From Thermodesulfobacteriales bacterium (lineage in GTDB: Bacteria; Desulfobacterota; Thermodesulfobacteria; Thermodesulfobacteriales; Thermodesulfatatoraceae), in the NCBI GenBank assembly GCA_026985945.1, contig JALSPN010000005.1, forward strand, positions 1 to 5,862: a stretch of 5,862 nucleotides of DNA. The letters are read 5' to 3'. This document shows positions 1-5,862 of the stretch, one piece after another (within the stretch, counting starts at the first letter, position 1; every line of letters starts with the position of its first letter). The translations under genes were made by a program, and so were the position numbers. The notes under the pieces are model-generated. The model was not told the DNA's origin and did not search any database. It saw only the letters and a list, made by a program, of their open reading frames with translations.

Positions 1-671
1 TCCTCAGTAGAAAAAGAGAAGGGATTGCTCCTGCACCGTGGTTTAAGGTCTATCCCGAGGCCCCGCGGGTGGTTTTGCCGCGTCCAGAATTCGGCCCGGA
101 AAACTTCTGGAAGAGTCTCCTCCGTCGTCGTTCCATAAGACGTTACACCCGATCACCTTTAAGCCTGAAAGAGCTTTCTCTCCTGTGTTTTGCCTCGCAG
201 GGAATTACCGGAGAAGTAGGGCGTTATCTCTTACGCACCGCCCCTTCAGCCGGGGCCCTTTATCCCATTGAGACCTATCTCTTTGTCAACCGCGTGGAGG
301 ATCTTCCTGCTGGCATCTATCACCTGGAGGTTCAGGATTTTGCTCTGGAAAGGCTTGCTGAGGGCGATTTTGGGGAGGCTCTGGCAGAGGCCTCCCTTTC
401 TCAGCCCCAGTGTGCCCGGGCGGCGGTGGTCTTCGTCTGGTCTGCCATTCCCCGACGCACGATGAGCAAATATGGTTCCAGAGGGATGCGGTATATCTTT
501 ATGGACGTGGCCCACATTTGCCAGAATCTCCTTCTGGCGGCCGCAGCCTTAGGGTTGGGAGCCTGTCCCATCGGGGCTTTTTTCGATGACGAAGTAAACG
601 AACTTTTGGGGCTTGATGGGGAAGAAGAAACCGTCCTTTATCTGGCTTCGGTGGGCTGGCCTGCGGAATGA
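1..671 (+). CDS. SagB-type nitroreductase family protein (5' end outside window)
   Basis: Probable FMN-dependent oxidoreductase of the nitroreductase superfamily, SagB/ThcOx branch, cytoplasmic; substrate unknown. A GTG at 69 could start a 200-residue protein, but the frame stays open through 22 more codons to the left edge. Those codons read like family sequence (APAPWFKVYPEAPRVVLP), so the real start lies upstream and the gene is 5' truncated by the window. Numbering from the GTG, the FMN-phosphate-binding motif RRRSIRRY is at 19-26 and the SagB-type signature TAPSAGALYPIE at 57-68. A KYG is at 134-136, where azoline oxidases carry a catalytic Lys-Tyr pair. The helix QNLLLAAAALGLGACPIGAF is at 152-171 and the C-terminal strand YLASVGWP at 191-198. 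SagB relatives in peptide-toxin loci oxidise azolines, but no YcaO cyclodehydratase or precursor is visible here. The TGA overlaps the ATG of the next gene. The family call is firm; the function is open. Confidence 0.93.
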   Translation, partial: LSRKREGIAPAPWFKVYPEAPRVVLPRPEFGPENFWKSLLRRRSIRRYTRSPLSLKELSLLCFASQGITGEVGRYLLRTAPSAGALYPIETYLFVNRVEDLPAGIYHLEVQDFALERLAEGDFGEALAEASLSQPQCARAAVVFVWSAIPRRTMSKYGSRGMRYIFMDVAHICQNLLLAAAALGLGACPIGAFFDDEVNELLGLDGEEETVLYLASVGWPAE

Positions 672-1684
672 TTGCCATCTGGCACGAAGGCGCCCTGGGA
701 GACCTTCTCCTCTCAAGACTGGCCTTTAGAGTTATCAGAAAGAAACATCCCGAGGAAAAGATCTTTCTTTTCGCCCGTCAGGAAGCCCGTTTTCTCTTCG
801 TTGAGGCGGGTTTGGTGGACAAAGCCCTCCCTACCAGTCTTTCCCTCATCAACGAAAGGATTTCTCTCCTTTATCTTTTCTCTCATACCAGAAGCCTTAA
901 GGAACTTTTAAGCCCTTTTGTAAGACGCCTGATCCCCGTTTCTACCCGGCCCCAGGGGCGTTTACACCTGGCCCTTCAGGAGGCCATCTCCCTGGGGACT
1001 TTGCCTGAAGGGGGACTTTTTCTTAAGGAAAGAACTTCTCAAGGGGAGTTCTTGCTTCTCCATCCTGGAAGCGGGGCCCCCTACAAATGCCTTCCACCTT
1101 TTCTCTGGAGGAGACTGGGGGAAGAATGGGAAAGGCGGGGAGAAAAAATAATTTTTCTTCTGGGGCCGGCAGAAGAGGGCCTCAAAGAGTATTTTCCTCC
1201 TGAAAAGACCGTGCTTTCTTTTTCTGTAAGGGAAACGGTTAAGATCATCCTTAAGACCAGGGCTATTCTGGGGCACGATTCAGGCCTCAGTCATTTGGCT
1301 GCGGCTTTAGGGGCCCCCACCCTGGCCATCTTTGGGCCTACCCCCTGGTGGCACTGGGCCCCTTTTGGAAGGGTTATGGTCGGAAAGGTAGCCTGCTCCT
1401 GTCTGGAGGAAAAAAGAGATCCTCACACCTGCAATCCCTCATGCCTCAAAAGGCTTTCTTTCAAGAGTTTGTTCTCTTTGAGTGAGCTCTTCCTCAATAC
1501 CACTGCCAGGTCTGGCCTGCCGGGGGTGGTGGAGCCGGGGCTTGCCCCGCATTTCCGTAGCCAGCCGGTGGAGGGGGCGGAGGTGGAGGATAGCTTCCAG
1601 AGGCTTGAGGAGCCTGAGATGTGGGTGCCTGAGCTTGGTATCCAGGTGGTGGAGGTGGCGGGGGAACACTTCCTGAAGGGGTAA
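668..1684 (+). CDS. Glycosyltransferase family 9 protein (heptosyltransferase-like)
   Basis: Probable cytoplasmic or inner-membrane-peripheral GT-B enzyme that transfers a heptose or similar sugar to lipopolysaccharide core; the exact sugar cannot be told. The N-terminus MIAIWHEGALGD (1-12) is the GT9 GxLGD opening. The C-terminal half has LLHPGSGAPYKCLPP (130-144) and the donor-site block GHDSGLSHLAAALGAPTLAIFGPTPW (202-227; D204, S205, H209), typical of ADP-heptose transferases. Family homology by eye ends near residue 277. The last 61 residues are rich in V, E, G and P and lie antisense to the proline-rich tail of the convergent gene, so they look like readthrough rather than domain. The start ATG shares ATGA with the upstream stop and has no good ribosome binding site, which suggests re-initiation after the nitroreductase. 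Four cysteines at 243-259 (CSC, CNPSC) could bind metal, but GT9 proteins often carry cysteines here. Confidence 0.92.
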   Translation: MIAIWHEGALGDLLLSRLAFRVIRKKHPEEKIFLFARQEARFLFVEAGLVDKALPTSLSLINERISLLYLFSHTRSLKELLSPFVRRLIPVSTRPQGRLHLALQEAISLGTLPEGGLFLKERTSQGEFLLLHPGSGAPYKCLPPFLWRRLGEEWERRGEKIIFLLGPAEEGLKEYFPPEKTVLSFSVRETVKIILKTRAILGHDSGLSHLAAALGAPTLAIFGPTPWWHWAPFGRVMVGKVACSCLEEKRDPHTCNPSCLKRLSFKSLFSLSELFLNTTARSGLPGVVEPGLAPHFRSQPVEGAEVEDSFQRLEEPEMWVPELGIQVVEVAGEHFLKG

Positions 1685-2585
1685 TGACGGTTTCTTTTTC
1701 CTTCTTTCCGAACCAGTTCCCCGGCCAGAGTTTGGACCAGAAATGCTTTTTCTTCTTTTTGGGGGGAGAAGGTTCCTTCTTTTCCATTATAAGAGGAGCA
1801 AGATCTTCCTCTTCGGGAGGATAATCCGGCCAGGGATCGATATCTGAGTATTTATATCTGCTGGCTCGGACCTCTTTTTGTGGTTGTGAAGGGGGTGAGG
1901 CTGCTGCCGTCTGGACAGGAGCAGTGCTTGGAGGTGGCCCCTGGGTGCGAAAGACCCGCTCGGGATGCATTTTGTTGGGATCTGTTACCGGTGCCTTCTG
2001 GACCTGGGAGGGAGTTGGAGTTCGAGGGGCAAAGGGTTGACTTGCAGGAGCAGCATAATTCAGGGGCTGTGCCTCCGGAGTAGCTGGCAGGGAAGCCAGC
2101 CTCCGAGGGGGTTTTCCCTCTATGTAGGCCACTCCCTGCCGGGCAAAATCTGCCAGTTTGGGGATGAGATCATCCAGATTTTCCGTATGCATATAAAAGG
2201 CCAGAGGGGGCTTGTTTTCGTTTACCGGGATTAGTTTGGCGTCAAGGCTTGCTTTTTGTCCGAAGGTGGTAAGACTCCCAAAAACGATATAATCAACCCC
2301 AAGCTTTTTCCCCAGTGCCCGTAGATTCTTTTCGTTCAGCGGCCCGGAGAAATTTTTAAGGTCTTTTTGGACCTCGGTTTCATCGATTACAATGACCTCA
2401 TTGGGGACATAAAACCTGGTGCTTAACATGTCCTGAATACCTTCTCGAACATAAGAAAGATCCTCAGGAGCATTAATCTTAAAGGGCAGGACCGCTATCT
2501 TTATCTCCTGAGCCCAAAGAGAAGAAATCCCGAATAAGATAAGAAATAAAAGAAGAGACGGAACCAATCTAAACAAGGCCTTCAT
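1494..2585 (-). CDS. Secreted protein with CsgG/TolB-N-like domain and proline-rich tail
   Basis: Hypothetical exported protein of 363 residues; function not recognised. An Arg/Lys-poor leader MKALFRLVPS plus a hydrophobic stretch to about 24 forms a Sec signal peptide, with likely cleavage after SLWA-25. No lipobox cysteine is present, so it is not an obvious lipoprotein. Residues 27-155 (start KIAVLPFKINAPEDLSYV; GVDYIVFGSLTTFG at 96-109) look like the alpha/beta fold shared by CsgG, FlgO and TolB-N proteins, which act in the periplasm or outer membrane. From about 157 the chain is low complexity: a Pro/Ala/Gln linker, an acidic patch (PPEEEDLAP), a Lys-rich patch with HFWSKLWPGNWFGKK (281-295), and two polyproline runs of seven and eight residues. 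It ends TWQWY. A TTG at 2603 would add six residues, but the ATG at 2585 has a proper Shine-Dalgarno. The last 63 codons overlap the glycosyltransferase gene on the other strand. Confidence 0.85.
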   Translation of the reverse strand: MKALFRLVPSLLLFLILFGISSLWAQEIKIAVLPFKINAPEDLSYVREGIQDMLSTRFYVPNEVIVIDETEVQKDLKNFSGPLNEKNLRALGKKLGVDYIVFGSLTTFGQKASLDAKLIPVNENKPPLAFYMHTENLDDLIPKLADFARQGVAYIEGKPPRRLASLPATPEAQPLNYAAPASQPFAPRTPTPSQVQKAPVTDPNKMHPERVFRTQGPPPSTAPVQTAAASPPSQPQKEVRASRYKYSDIDPWPDYPPEEEDLAPLIMEKKEPSPPKKKKKHFWSKLWPGNWFGKKEKETVITPSGSVPPPPPPPGYQAQAPTSQAPQASGSYPPPPPPPPAGYGNAGQAPAPPPPAGQTWQWY

Positions 2586-2588
2586 CGC

Positions 2589-2595
2589 CCTCTCC
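2589..2595 (-). promoter_or_regulatory. Ribosome binding site that fixes the start of the exported-protein gene
   Basis: On the minus strand GGAGAGG sits just upstream of ATG (2583-2585), with GGAG six bases from it. It lies inside the six-codon extension of the alternative TTG start at 2603, so it favours the ATG. The signal peptide also begins naturally at that ATG (MKALFRL). Confidence 0.7.
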
Positions 2596-2613
2596 AAATA
2601 CAAATTTTAAAGT

Positions 2614-2642
2614 AGGCTAACAGCAGCTAAATTGGCCGTCAA
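2614..2642 (-). promoter_or_regulatory. Weak sigma70-type promoter candidate for the exported-protein gene
   Basis: On the minus strand TTGACG (2637-2642) matches the -35 consensus at five of six positions. After a 17-base spacer comes TAGCCT (2614-2619), a poor -10 box. Position suits the gene starting at 2585, whose upstream neighbour appears to be closed by a terminator. The call rests on the -35 box and location; the poor -10 makes it tentative. Confidence 0.3.
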
Positions 2643-2697
2643 CTTAGCTTTTACCTTAATTTTCTTTCCATTAGAAGGGGCGGAGGGAGGATAAAAA

Positions 2698-2832
2698 GGA
2701 GTTGATCTAGATATCGGAATTTTGGGGATTTTAAGAGAAGCGAAGATTGGATAAGGAGAAGATAAGTTCCAAAGTGTCCGGGATTTTGGAGAGTATCTGG
2801 AGCCCCTTAACCCCGAAGTGATTGAGGCTTAA
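2698..2832 (+). other. Coding-looking but startless patch in the 280 bp gap
   Basis: In the plus frame of base 2701 the gap reads VDLDIGILGILREAKIG, a TAA at 2752, then GEDKFQSVRDFGEYLEPL and NPEVIEA up to a TAA at 2830. Codon choice in the second half is gene-like, but there is no ATG, GTG or TTG in a usable place and the pieces are broken by a stop. On the minus strand one frame is also open from about 2829 to 2606, again with no usable start. It may be a decayed gene end or a copy of a dispersed repeat; chance is possible. I do not recognise a family. Confidence 0.25.
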
Positions 2833-2860
2833 ATAGAGGGAGCCTTAAAGCTCCCCCTAT
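2833..2860 (-). terminator. Likely terminator hairpin after the FKBP gene
   Basis: Read on the minus strand, AUAGGGGGAGC pairs with GCUCCCUCUAU around the six-base loop UUUAAG. This makes an 11 bp stem with one mismatch, beginning five bases past the FKBP stop codon. The trailing U-tract is short (UAUUUAAG), so it is a weaker intrinsic terminator than the classical form. Position and stem strength are the main support. Confidence 0.55.
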
Positions 2861-2865
2861 CAGAT

Positions 2866-3330
2866 TTAAGGAGTAATGATGGGGGATTCTCCGTTCTGGA
2901 TTTCCACTACCTTGATATAGAAAGTTACGTTCTGGCCGGCAAGGGGCGGGTTGAGATCAAGGGTGATGCTTTCTTCGTCAAGATTAGTAATGGTAGCAGG
3001 AAGGGTTACTTCCCCCTGCTCCGTATTGAAGACCAGGTTTAGCATCATTCCCACCTGGGGTTCGGTATCTAGAGAAAGGGCCTCTCGCGGCACTACCTTA
3101 ACAAGCCTTTCGTCTCTGTCTCCAAAGGCCTTTTCCGGGGTGAGGGTGACTTCTTTTTCTTCTCCTTCAGCCATACCGATGACTGCCTCTGAAAGCCCGG
3201 GGATGATTTCCGGAGAACCCACCTGGAACTGGAAAGGCGGCCCCCCTTCGGTGCTTTCAAAAACCTCGCCGTTTTCCAGGCGACCAACACAGTGAATACT
3301 TACCACGTCACCAAGCTTAACTTTACGCAT
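2866..3330 (-). CDS. FKBP-type peptidyl-prolyl cis-trans isomerase, SlyD-like
   Basis: Cytoplasmic proline isomerase and chaperone of 154 residues. The FKBP fold is split as in SlyD. The first part (1-69) has the entry strand VKLGDVVSIHCVGRLENGEV (4-23), then FESTEG, the motif GSPEIIPGLSEAVIGMAEGE (38-57) and PEKAFGDRDE (65-74). The insert-in-flap chaperone domain follows at about 75-125. The fold closes with LNPPLAGQNVTFYIKVVEI (126-144), the SlyD-type return strand. There is no signal peptide and no His/Cys-rich metal-binding tail like that of E. coli SlyD, as is common in shorter homologues. The ATG at 3328-3330 has AAGGAG eight bases upstream. It follows uvrB on the same strand after 106 bp and may be partly cotranscribed, but a functional link to repair is not implied. 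SlyD versus other short FKBPs is inferred from the insert domain. Confidence 0.95.
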   Translation of the reverse strand: MRKVKLGDVVSIHCVGRLENGEVFESTEGGPPFQFQVGSPEIIPGLSEAVIGMAEGEEKEVTLTPEKAFGDRDERLVKVVPREALSLDTEPQVGMMLNLVFNTEQGEVTLPATITNLDEESITLDLNPPLAGQNVTFYIKVVEIQNGESPIITP

Positions 3331-3338
3331 AAAACAAA

Positions 3339-3344
3339 CTCCTT
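3339..3344 (-). promoter_or_regulatory. Shine-Dalgarno of the FKBP gene
   Basis: AAGGAG on the minus strand, eight bases before the ATG. It confirms the start and contrasts with uvrB and the glycosyltransferase gene, which lack such a site. Confidence 0.8.
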
Positions 3345-3436
3345 AAAAATTTTTCTGGCGGGAAAACCAAGGAAGGCCCCCGGTATCCCTCTTACAGAGC
3401 AAGTTAACATGAAAGGAAGATTTTAAAAAGCTTTTT

Positions 3437-5437
3437 TTAAGCGGCTTTAAGTAATTGCTGCCTCAGGGCAAAGAGTCTGTCACGCAGAGCCGCAGCTTTT
3501 TCGAATTCAAGCTTTTTGGCGGCCTCACGCATCTCCTTCTCGGTTTTCCTGATGGCCCGTTTCAGCTCTTCTACGTCTTCAAAGCTTTCCAGGGCCAGCT
3601 CTTCAAGATCCACGTAATCGGCCTCGTAAAATTGGGCCAGGGCGTCTTCCAGGCCTTTTTTAATTGTCTGTGGCACGATGCCATGGCGGCGATTGTATTC
3701 TTCCTGGATCTTTCGACGCCGGCTGGTCTCCTCAATGGCCCGGCGCATGGATTCTGTGATCTTGTCAGCGTAAAGGATCACGGTTCCGTTTACATTACGC
3801 GCGGCCCGACCTGCGATCTGGATCAGGGAGCGCTCCGAGCGCAAAAAGCCCTCTTTGTCTGCGTCAAGGATGGCCACCAGGGAAACCTCCGGAAGATCAA
3901 GCCCTTCTCGCAGGAGGTTAATCCCCACCAGGACGTCGAAAGCCCCCCGGCGTAAGTCGCGAATAATACGGGCCCGTTCCAGGGTCTTGATATCCGAATG
4001 GAGATATTTGGCCTTGATTCCCAAATCATTAAGATATTCGGTGAGTTCCTCTGCCATCCTTTTGGTAAGGGTGCAAACCAGCACCCTTTCTCCCCGGGCA
4101 AGGCGTCTTCTGATCTCGCCGATAAGATCATCCACCTGGGTCCGGGCCGGGCGGACTTCTATTTTGGGGTCCATAAGGCCGGTGGGACGGATAATCTGTT
4201 CCACCACGTAAGGGCCCGCCTTCTCAAGTTCGTAATCCCCCGGAGTGGCGGAGACATAAATAACCTGGCTTACCCGCTCTTCGAATTCTTCAAAGGTTAG
4301 CGGACGATTATCAAGGGCCGAAGGCAGGCGAAAACCGTATTCCACCAAAGTTTCCTTACGAGAGCGGTCTCCGCGATACATTCCCTGAAGCTGGGGGATG
4401 GTAATGTGGCTTTCGTCAATGAAGATCAGAAAATCGTCGGGAAAATAATCTAAAAGGGTATAAGGGGGCTCTCCCGGGACCCGACCATCGAGATAACGGC
4501 TATAATTCTCAATTCCGTGGCAAAAACCCATCTCTTCAAGCATTTCCAGGTCAAAGAGGGTGCGTTTCCAGAGCCTTTCGGCTTCAAGGAGGCGTCCCTG
4601 CTTCTTGAACCAGGCCACCCTTTCTTCAAGCTCCCGGCGTATTTCACGAATGGCCCGCTTAAGGCGATCCTCACTGGTAACATAATGGGTGCCGGGGAAG
4701 ATAGTCACCGCTTCAAGACGCCCCAAAACCTTCCCCCGAAAAGGGTCAATCACCTTGAGGCTTTCAATCTCGTCTCCGAAAAGTTCTACTCGAATGGCCC
4801 GGGATTCCTCATGGGCAGGGAAGATCTCGATGACATCTCCCCTCACCCGAAAAGTCCCTCTGGTAAGCTCAAAGTCCTGCCGCTGATAGTGCATGGTCAC
4901 CAGACGGCGTATGATCTGATCCCGGGGATAGGTTTTGTCCACCTGAAGGTAAAGGTGCATGCGGGAGTATTCTTCCGGAGACCCGAGGCCGTAAATGCAG
5001 GAAACACTTGCCACCACAATCACATCCCGGCGGGAAAGGACCGCTGCGGTGGCTGAATGCCGCAGGCGGTCGATGAGTTCGTTGATGGAGGCGTCTTTTT
5101 CGATGTAGGTATCAGTAGCCGGAATATAGGCCTCGGGCTGATAGTAATCGTAATACGACACAAAATATTCCACGGCGTTATAAGGAAAGAGTTTCTTGAA
5201 CTCGTTATAAAGCTGGGCGGCCAAGGTCTTGTTGGGGGCAATGATAAGAGTAGGTCGGTTGAGCCGCGCGATTACATTGGCCATGGTAAAGGTCTTTCCG
5301 GAACCGGTAACCCCTTTAAGAACCATGTGTTTGGCCCCTTCCCGGACCCAGCGCACCAGAGTCTCTATCGCCTGGGGTTGATCACCGGTGGGCTCAAATT
5401 GGGAAACCAGCTGGAATTTTCCTCTTCTCTCTCTCAT
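3437..5437 (-). CDS. uvrB: Excinuclease ABC subunit B (UvrB)
   Basis: DNA-damage recognition helicase of nucleotide excision repair. It is loaded by UvrA, verifies the lesion and recruits UvrC for incision; cytoplasmic. The 666-residue length is normal for the family. Visible motifs: [18 protein letters not shown] (7-24), Walker A GVTGSGKT (42-49), the beta-hairpin [12 protein letters not shown] (95-106) that threads behind the damaged strand, Walker B with DESH (341-344), and [10 protein letters not shown] (394-403). Motif [14 protein letters not shown], is at 505-517 and motif [11 protein letters not shown], at 540-548. The C-terminal UVR coiled-coil that contacts UvrC is at about 629-660 ([18 protein letters not shown]). 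All catalytic motifs are intact. The ATG at 5437 precedes the conserved block by six residues. An in-frame TAA lies about 18 codons upstream, and no other good start or clear Shine-Dalgarno is seen. Its leader region carries a hairpin and possible transposase debris. Confidence 0.99.
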   Translation of the reverse strand: MRERRGKFQLVSQFEPTGDQPQAIETLVRWVREGAKHMVLKGVTGSGKTFTMANVIARLNRPTLIIAPNKTLAAQLYNEFKKLFPYNAVEYFVSYYDYYQPEAYIPATDTYIEKDASINELIDRLRHSATAAVLSRRDVIVVASVSCIYGLGSPEEYSRMHLYLQVDKTYPRDQIIRRLVTMHYQRQDFELTRGTFRVRGDVIEIFPAHEESRAIRVELFGDEIESLKVIDPFRGKVLGRLEAVTIFPGTHYVTSEDRLKRAIREIRRELEERVAWFKKQGRLLEAERLWKRTLFDLEMLEEMGFCHGIENYSRYLDGRVPGEPPYTLLDYFPDDFLIFIDESHITIPQLQGMYRGDRSRKETLVEYGFRLPSALDNRPLTFEEFEERVSQVIYVSATPGDYELEKAGPYVVEQIIRPTGLMDPKIEVRPARTQVDDLIGEIRRRLARGERVLVCTLTKRMAEELTEYLNDLGIKAKYLHSDIKTLERARIIRDLRRGAFDVLVGINLLREGLDLPEVSLVAILDADKEGFLRSERSLIQIAGRAARNVNGTVILYADKITESMRRAIEETSRRRKIQEEYNRRHGIVPQTIKKGLEDALAQFYEADYVDLEELALESFEDVEELKRAIRKTEKEMREAAKKLEFEKAAALRDRLFALRQQLLKAA

Positions 5438-5464
5438 GTTCTTGAGAATGTTTTCCCTCTTTTA

Positions 5465-5478
5465 CCCCAATTTTCCGG
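5465..5478 (-). repeat. CCGGAAAATTGGGG motif, copy 1 (copy 2 at 5688-5700)
   Basis: On the minus strand CCGGAAAATTGGGG lies 28 bases before the uvrB ATG. CCGGAAATTGGGG, differing by one A, recurs 223 bp upstream at 5688-5700. A two-copy repeat of this length in a 425 bp region is unlikely by chance but may reflect base composition. Role unknown. Confidence 0.5.
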
Positions 5479-5496
5479 CTAATTCCCTCTTTCTTT

Positions 5497-5530
5497 AAGG
5501 AAGGGGAGGAAGTAAAAATTCCCCCTCCTT
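5497..5530. other. GC-rich hairpin in the presumed uvrB leader
   Basis: AAGGAAGGGGA (5497-5507) pairs with TCCCCCTCCTT (5520-5530), giving 11 bp with one mismatch around a 12-base A-rich loop. Neither strand has a U-run after the stem, so it is not a standard intrinsic terminator. It sits 60 bases upstream of the uvrB start and just past the transposase-like fragment, so it could be an element end, a leader structure or a factor-dependent stop for upstream transcription. Confidence 0.4.
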
Positions 5531-5556
5531 TCAGATACTGTGTGATCTATCAAGGG

Positions 5557-5682
5557 TCAGGTGTATATGGCCATCTTGTAGTAAGCCCAACTCATGAGTG
5601 CAAGCTTCCTTATACAGGCCACTGTCACTTCCCAGGCTTTCCTCTTTTTAAACTTATAAGTTAAAATATAAAGTGTTACTCC
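5557..5682 (-). pseudogene. Possible transposase C-terminal remnant (IS110-like by eye)
   Basis: A 41-codon minus-strand frame lies between an in-frame TAG (5683-5685) and TGA (5557-5559). It reads GVTLYILTYKFKKRKAWEVT followed by VACIRKLALMSWAYYKMAIYT. The pattern of a basic linker, then A-x-x-RKL plus a hydrophobic helix with W, then K and a final Y resembles the tail of IS110-family transposases. Upstream of the TAG the same frame continues (NNYTPYPEIGD) but reads less clearly, and no catalytic DEDD or Ser motifs lie in the window. Only the 3' end of a decayed element would be left. IS110 elements lack terminal inverted repeats, so no boundary can be set. The call is from residue pattern only; chance or another family is possible. 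Confidence 0.4.
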
Positions 5683-5693
5683 CTAATCCCCAA
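5665..5693 (-). promoter_or_regulatory. Candidate promoter pointing at uvrB
   Basis: On the minus strand TTGGGG (5688-5693) lies 17 bases before TATATT (5665-5670), a five-of-six match to the -10 box. A perfect 12 bp palindrome, AACTTATAAGTT (5651-5662), covers the expected transcription start. Against it: the -35 is poor, the uvrB leader would be about 220 bases, and the site lies inside the transposase-like fragment. Confidence 0.25.
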
Positions 5694-5862
5694 TTTCCGG
5701 ATAAGGTGTGTAATTGTTGATAAAGACGATATTGCATCTCTCGAAACCAAAAAAACAGCTGGACAAAAATTCCGAGAAAGACTCTTCCTGGCTTCTCTTA
5801 ACTCTTAACTGGAATTTTTAAACAATAAAAAGCTTCTTTCCTGTCAAAATTTAATGGCAATC

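Larger units (their letters stand above)
5438..5862. other. 425 bp AT-rich region upstream of uvrB without an intact gene
   Basis: No convincing start-to-stop gene on either strand. It contains a hairpin (5497-5530), a broken transposase-like fragment on the minus strand (5557-5682), a repeated CCGGAAA(A)TTGGGG motif, a 12 bp palindrome (5651-5662) and a tandem CTCTTAA pair (5795-5808). A 9 bp inverted repeat (AAAAATTCC at 5765-5773, GGAATTTTT at 5811-5819) flanks that pair. A perfect TTGACA on the minus strand (5842-5847) lacks a good -10 partner. No tRNA cloverleaf was seen. Confidence 0.7.

Noticed and set aside
246..515. Minus-strand 89-codon frame inside the nitroreductase gene
   Set aside because: It overlaps well-conserved nitroreductase motifs and has no recognisable protein content.
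668..1684. Cysteine group CSC...CNPSC in the glycosyltransferase as a novel metal site
   Set aside because: Cysteines in this part of GT9 enzymes are not unusual, and no fuller metal-binding pattern is visible.
1880..2234. Plus-strand frames opposite the exported-protein gene
   Set aside because: They are the antisense of a frame with a signal peptide, Shine-Dalgarno and a recognisable domain; no independent support.
2951..3295. 114-codon plus frame opposite the FKBP gene
   Set aside because: It is antisense of a clear FKBP; Ser/Arg-rich composition is typical of a shadow frame.
3425..3436. AAAAAGCTTTTT palindrome just after the uvrB stop as a terminator
   Set aside because: It has no loop and no GC stem, so it would not form a stable RNA hairpin. 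uvrB and the FKBP gene may simply be read through.
3455..5482. Long plus-strand open frames opposite uvrB (166, 100, 179 and 141 codons in one frame)
   Set aside because: They lie in the frame whose codons are exact complements of the uvrB codons. They stay open because uvrB makes little use of TTA, CTA and TCA codons. The translations resemble no family and UvrB is unambiguous.
5795..5808. Tandem CTCTTAA repeat as a CRISPR or satellite seed
   Set aside because: Only two 7 bp units, with no spacers or further copies.
5842..5847. Perfect TTGACA on the minus strand as a uvrB promoter
   Set aside because: The hexamers at 16-18 bases spacing (TGTTTA, GTTTAA) are poor -10 boxes, and the leader would be about 390 bases.

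Overview
The window looks like ordinary chromosome from a Gram-negative bacterium, with five protein genes in two opposed groups. An LPS-type glycosyltransferase and a secreted protein with a signal peptide support the Gram-negative reading. My best guess is a thermophilic member of the Desulfobacterota/Thermodesulfobacteria type, from general protein flavour and roughly 50% GC. That is inference: no rRNA or marker comparison is possible here.

Left part, plus strand (1-1684): the 3' portion of a SagB-type nitroreductase gene, open to the window edge, then a GT9-family (heptosyltransferase-like) glycosyltransferase gene. Their stop and start share the four bases ATGA, so they are probably translationally coupled.

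Middle and right part, minus strand (5437 down to 1494): uvrB (excision repair helicase), a SlyD-like FKBP peptidyl-prolyl isomerase 106 bp downstream, and after a likely terminator and a 280 bp gap, a secreted protein with a CsgG/TolB-N-like domain and a long proline-rich tail. The tail of this last gene runs 191 bp into the 3' end of the glycosyltransferase gene on the opposite strand. The last ~61 residues of the glycosyltransferase frame are therefore the antisense reading of the proline-rich tail.

Non-coding parts: the 2586-2865 gap contains a coding-looking but startless patch and an imperfect repeat. The 5438-5862 segment upstream of uvrB is AT-rich and has no intact gene. On the minus strand it holds a 41-codon fragment that resembles the C-terminal tail of a transposase (IS110-like by eye), a hairpin, a repeated 13-14 bp motif, and a weak promoter candidate beside a perfect 12 bp palindrome.

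I see no tRNA, rRNA, CRISPR array, intact insertion sequence or clear novel system. The most unusual features are the antiparallel coding overlap and the decayed sequence in the two gaps.
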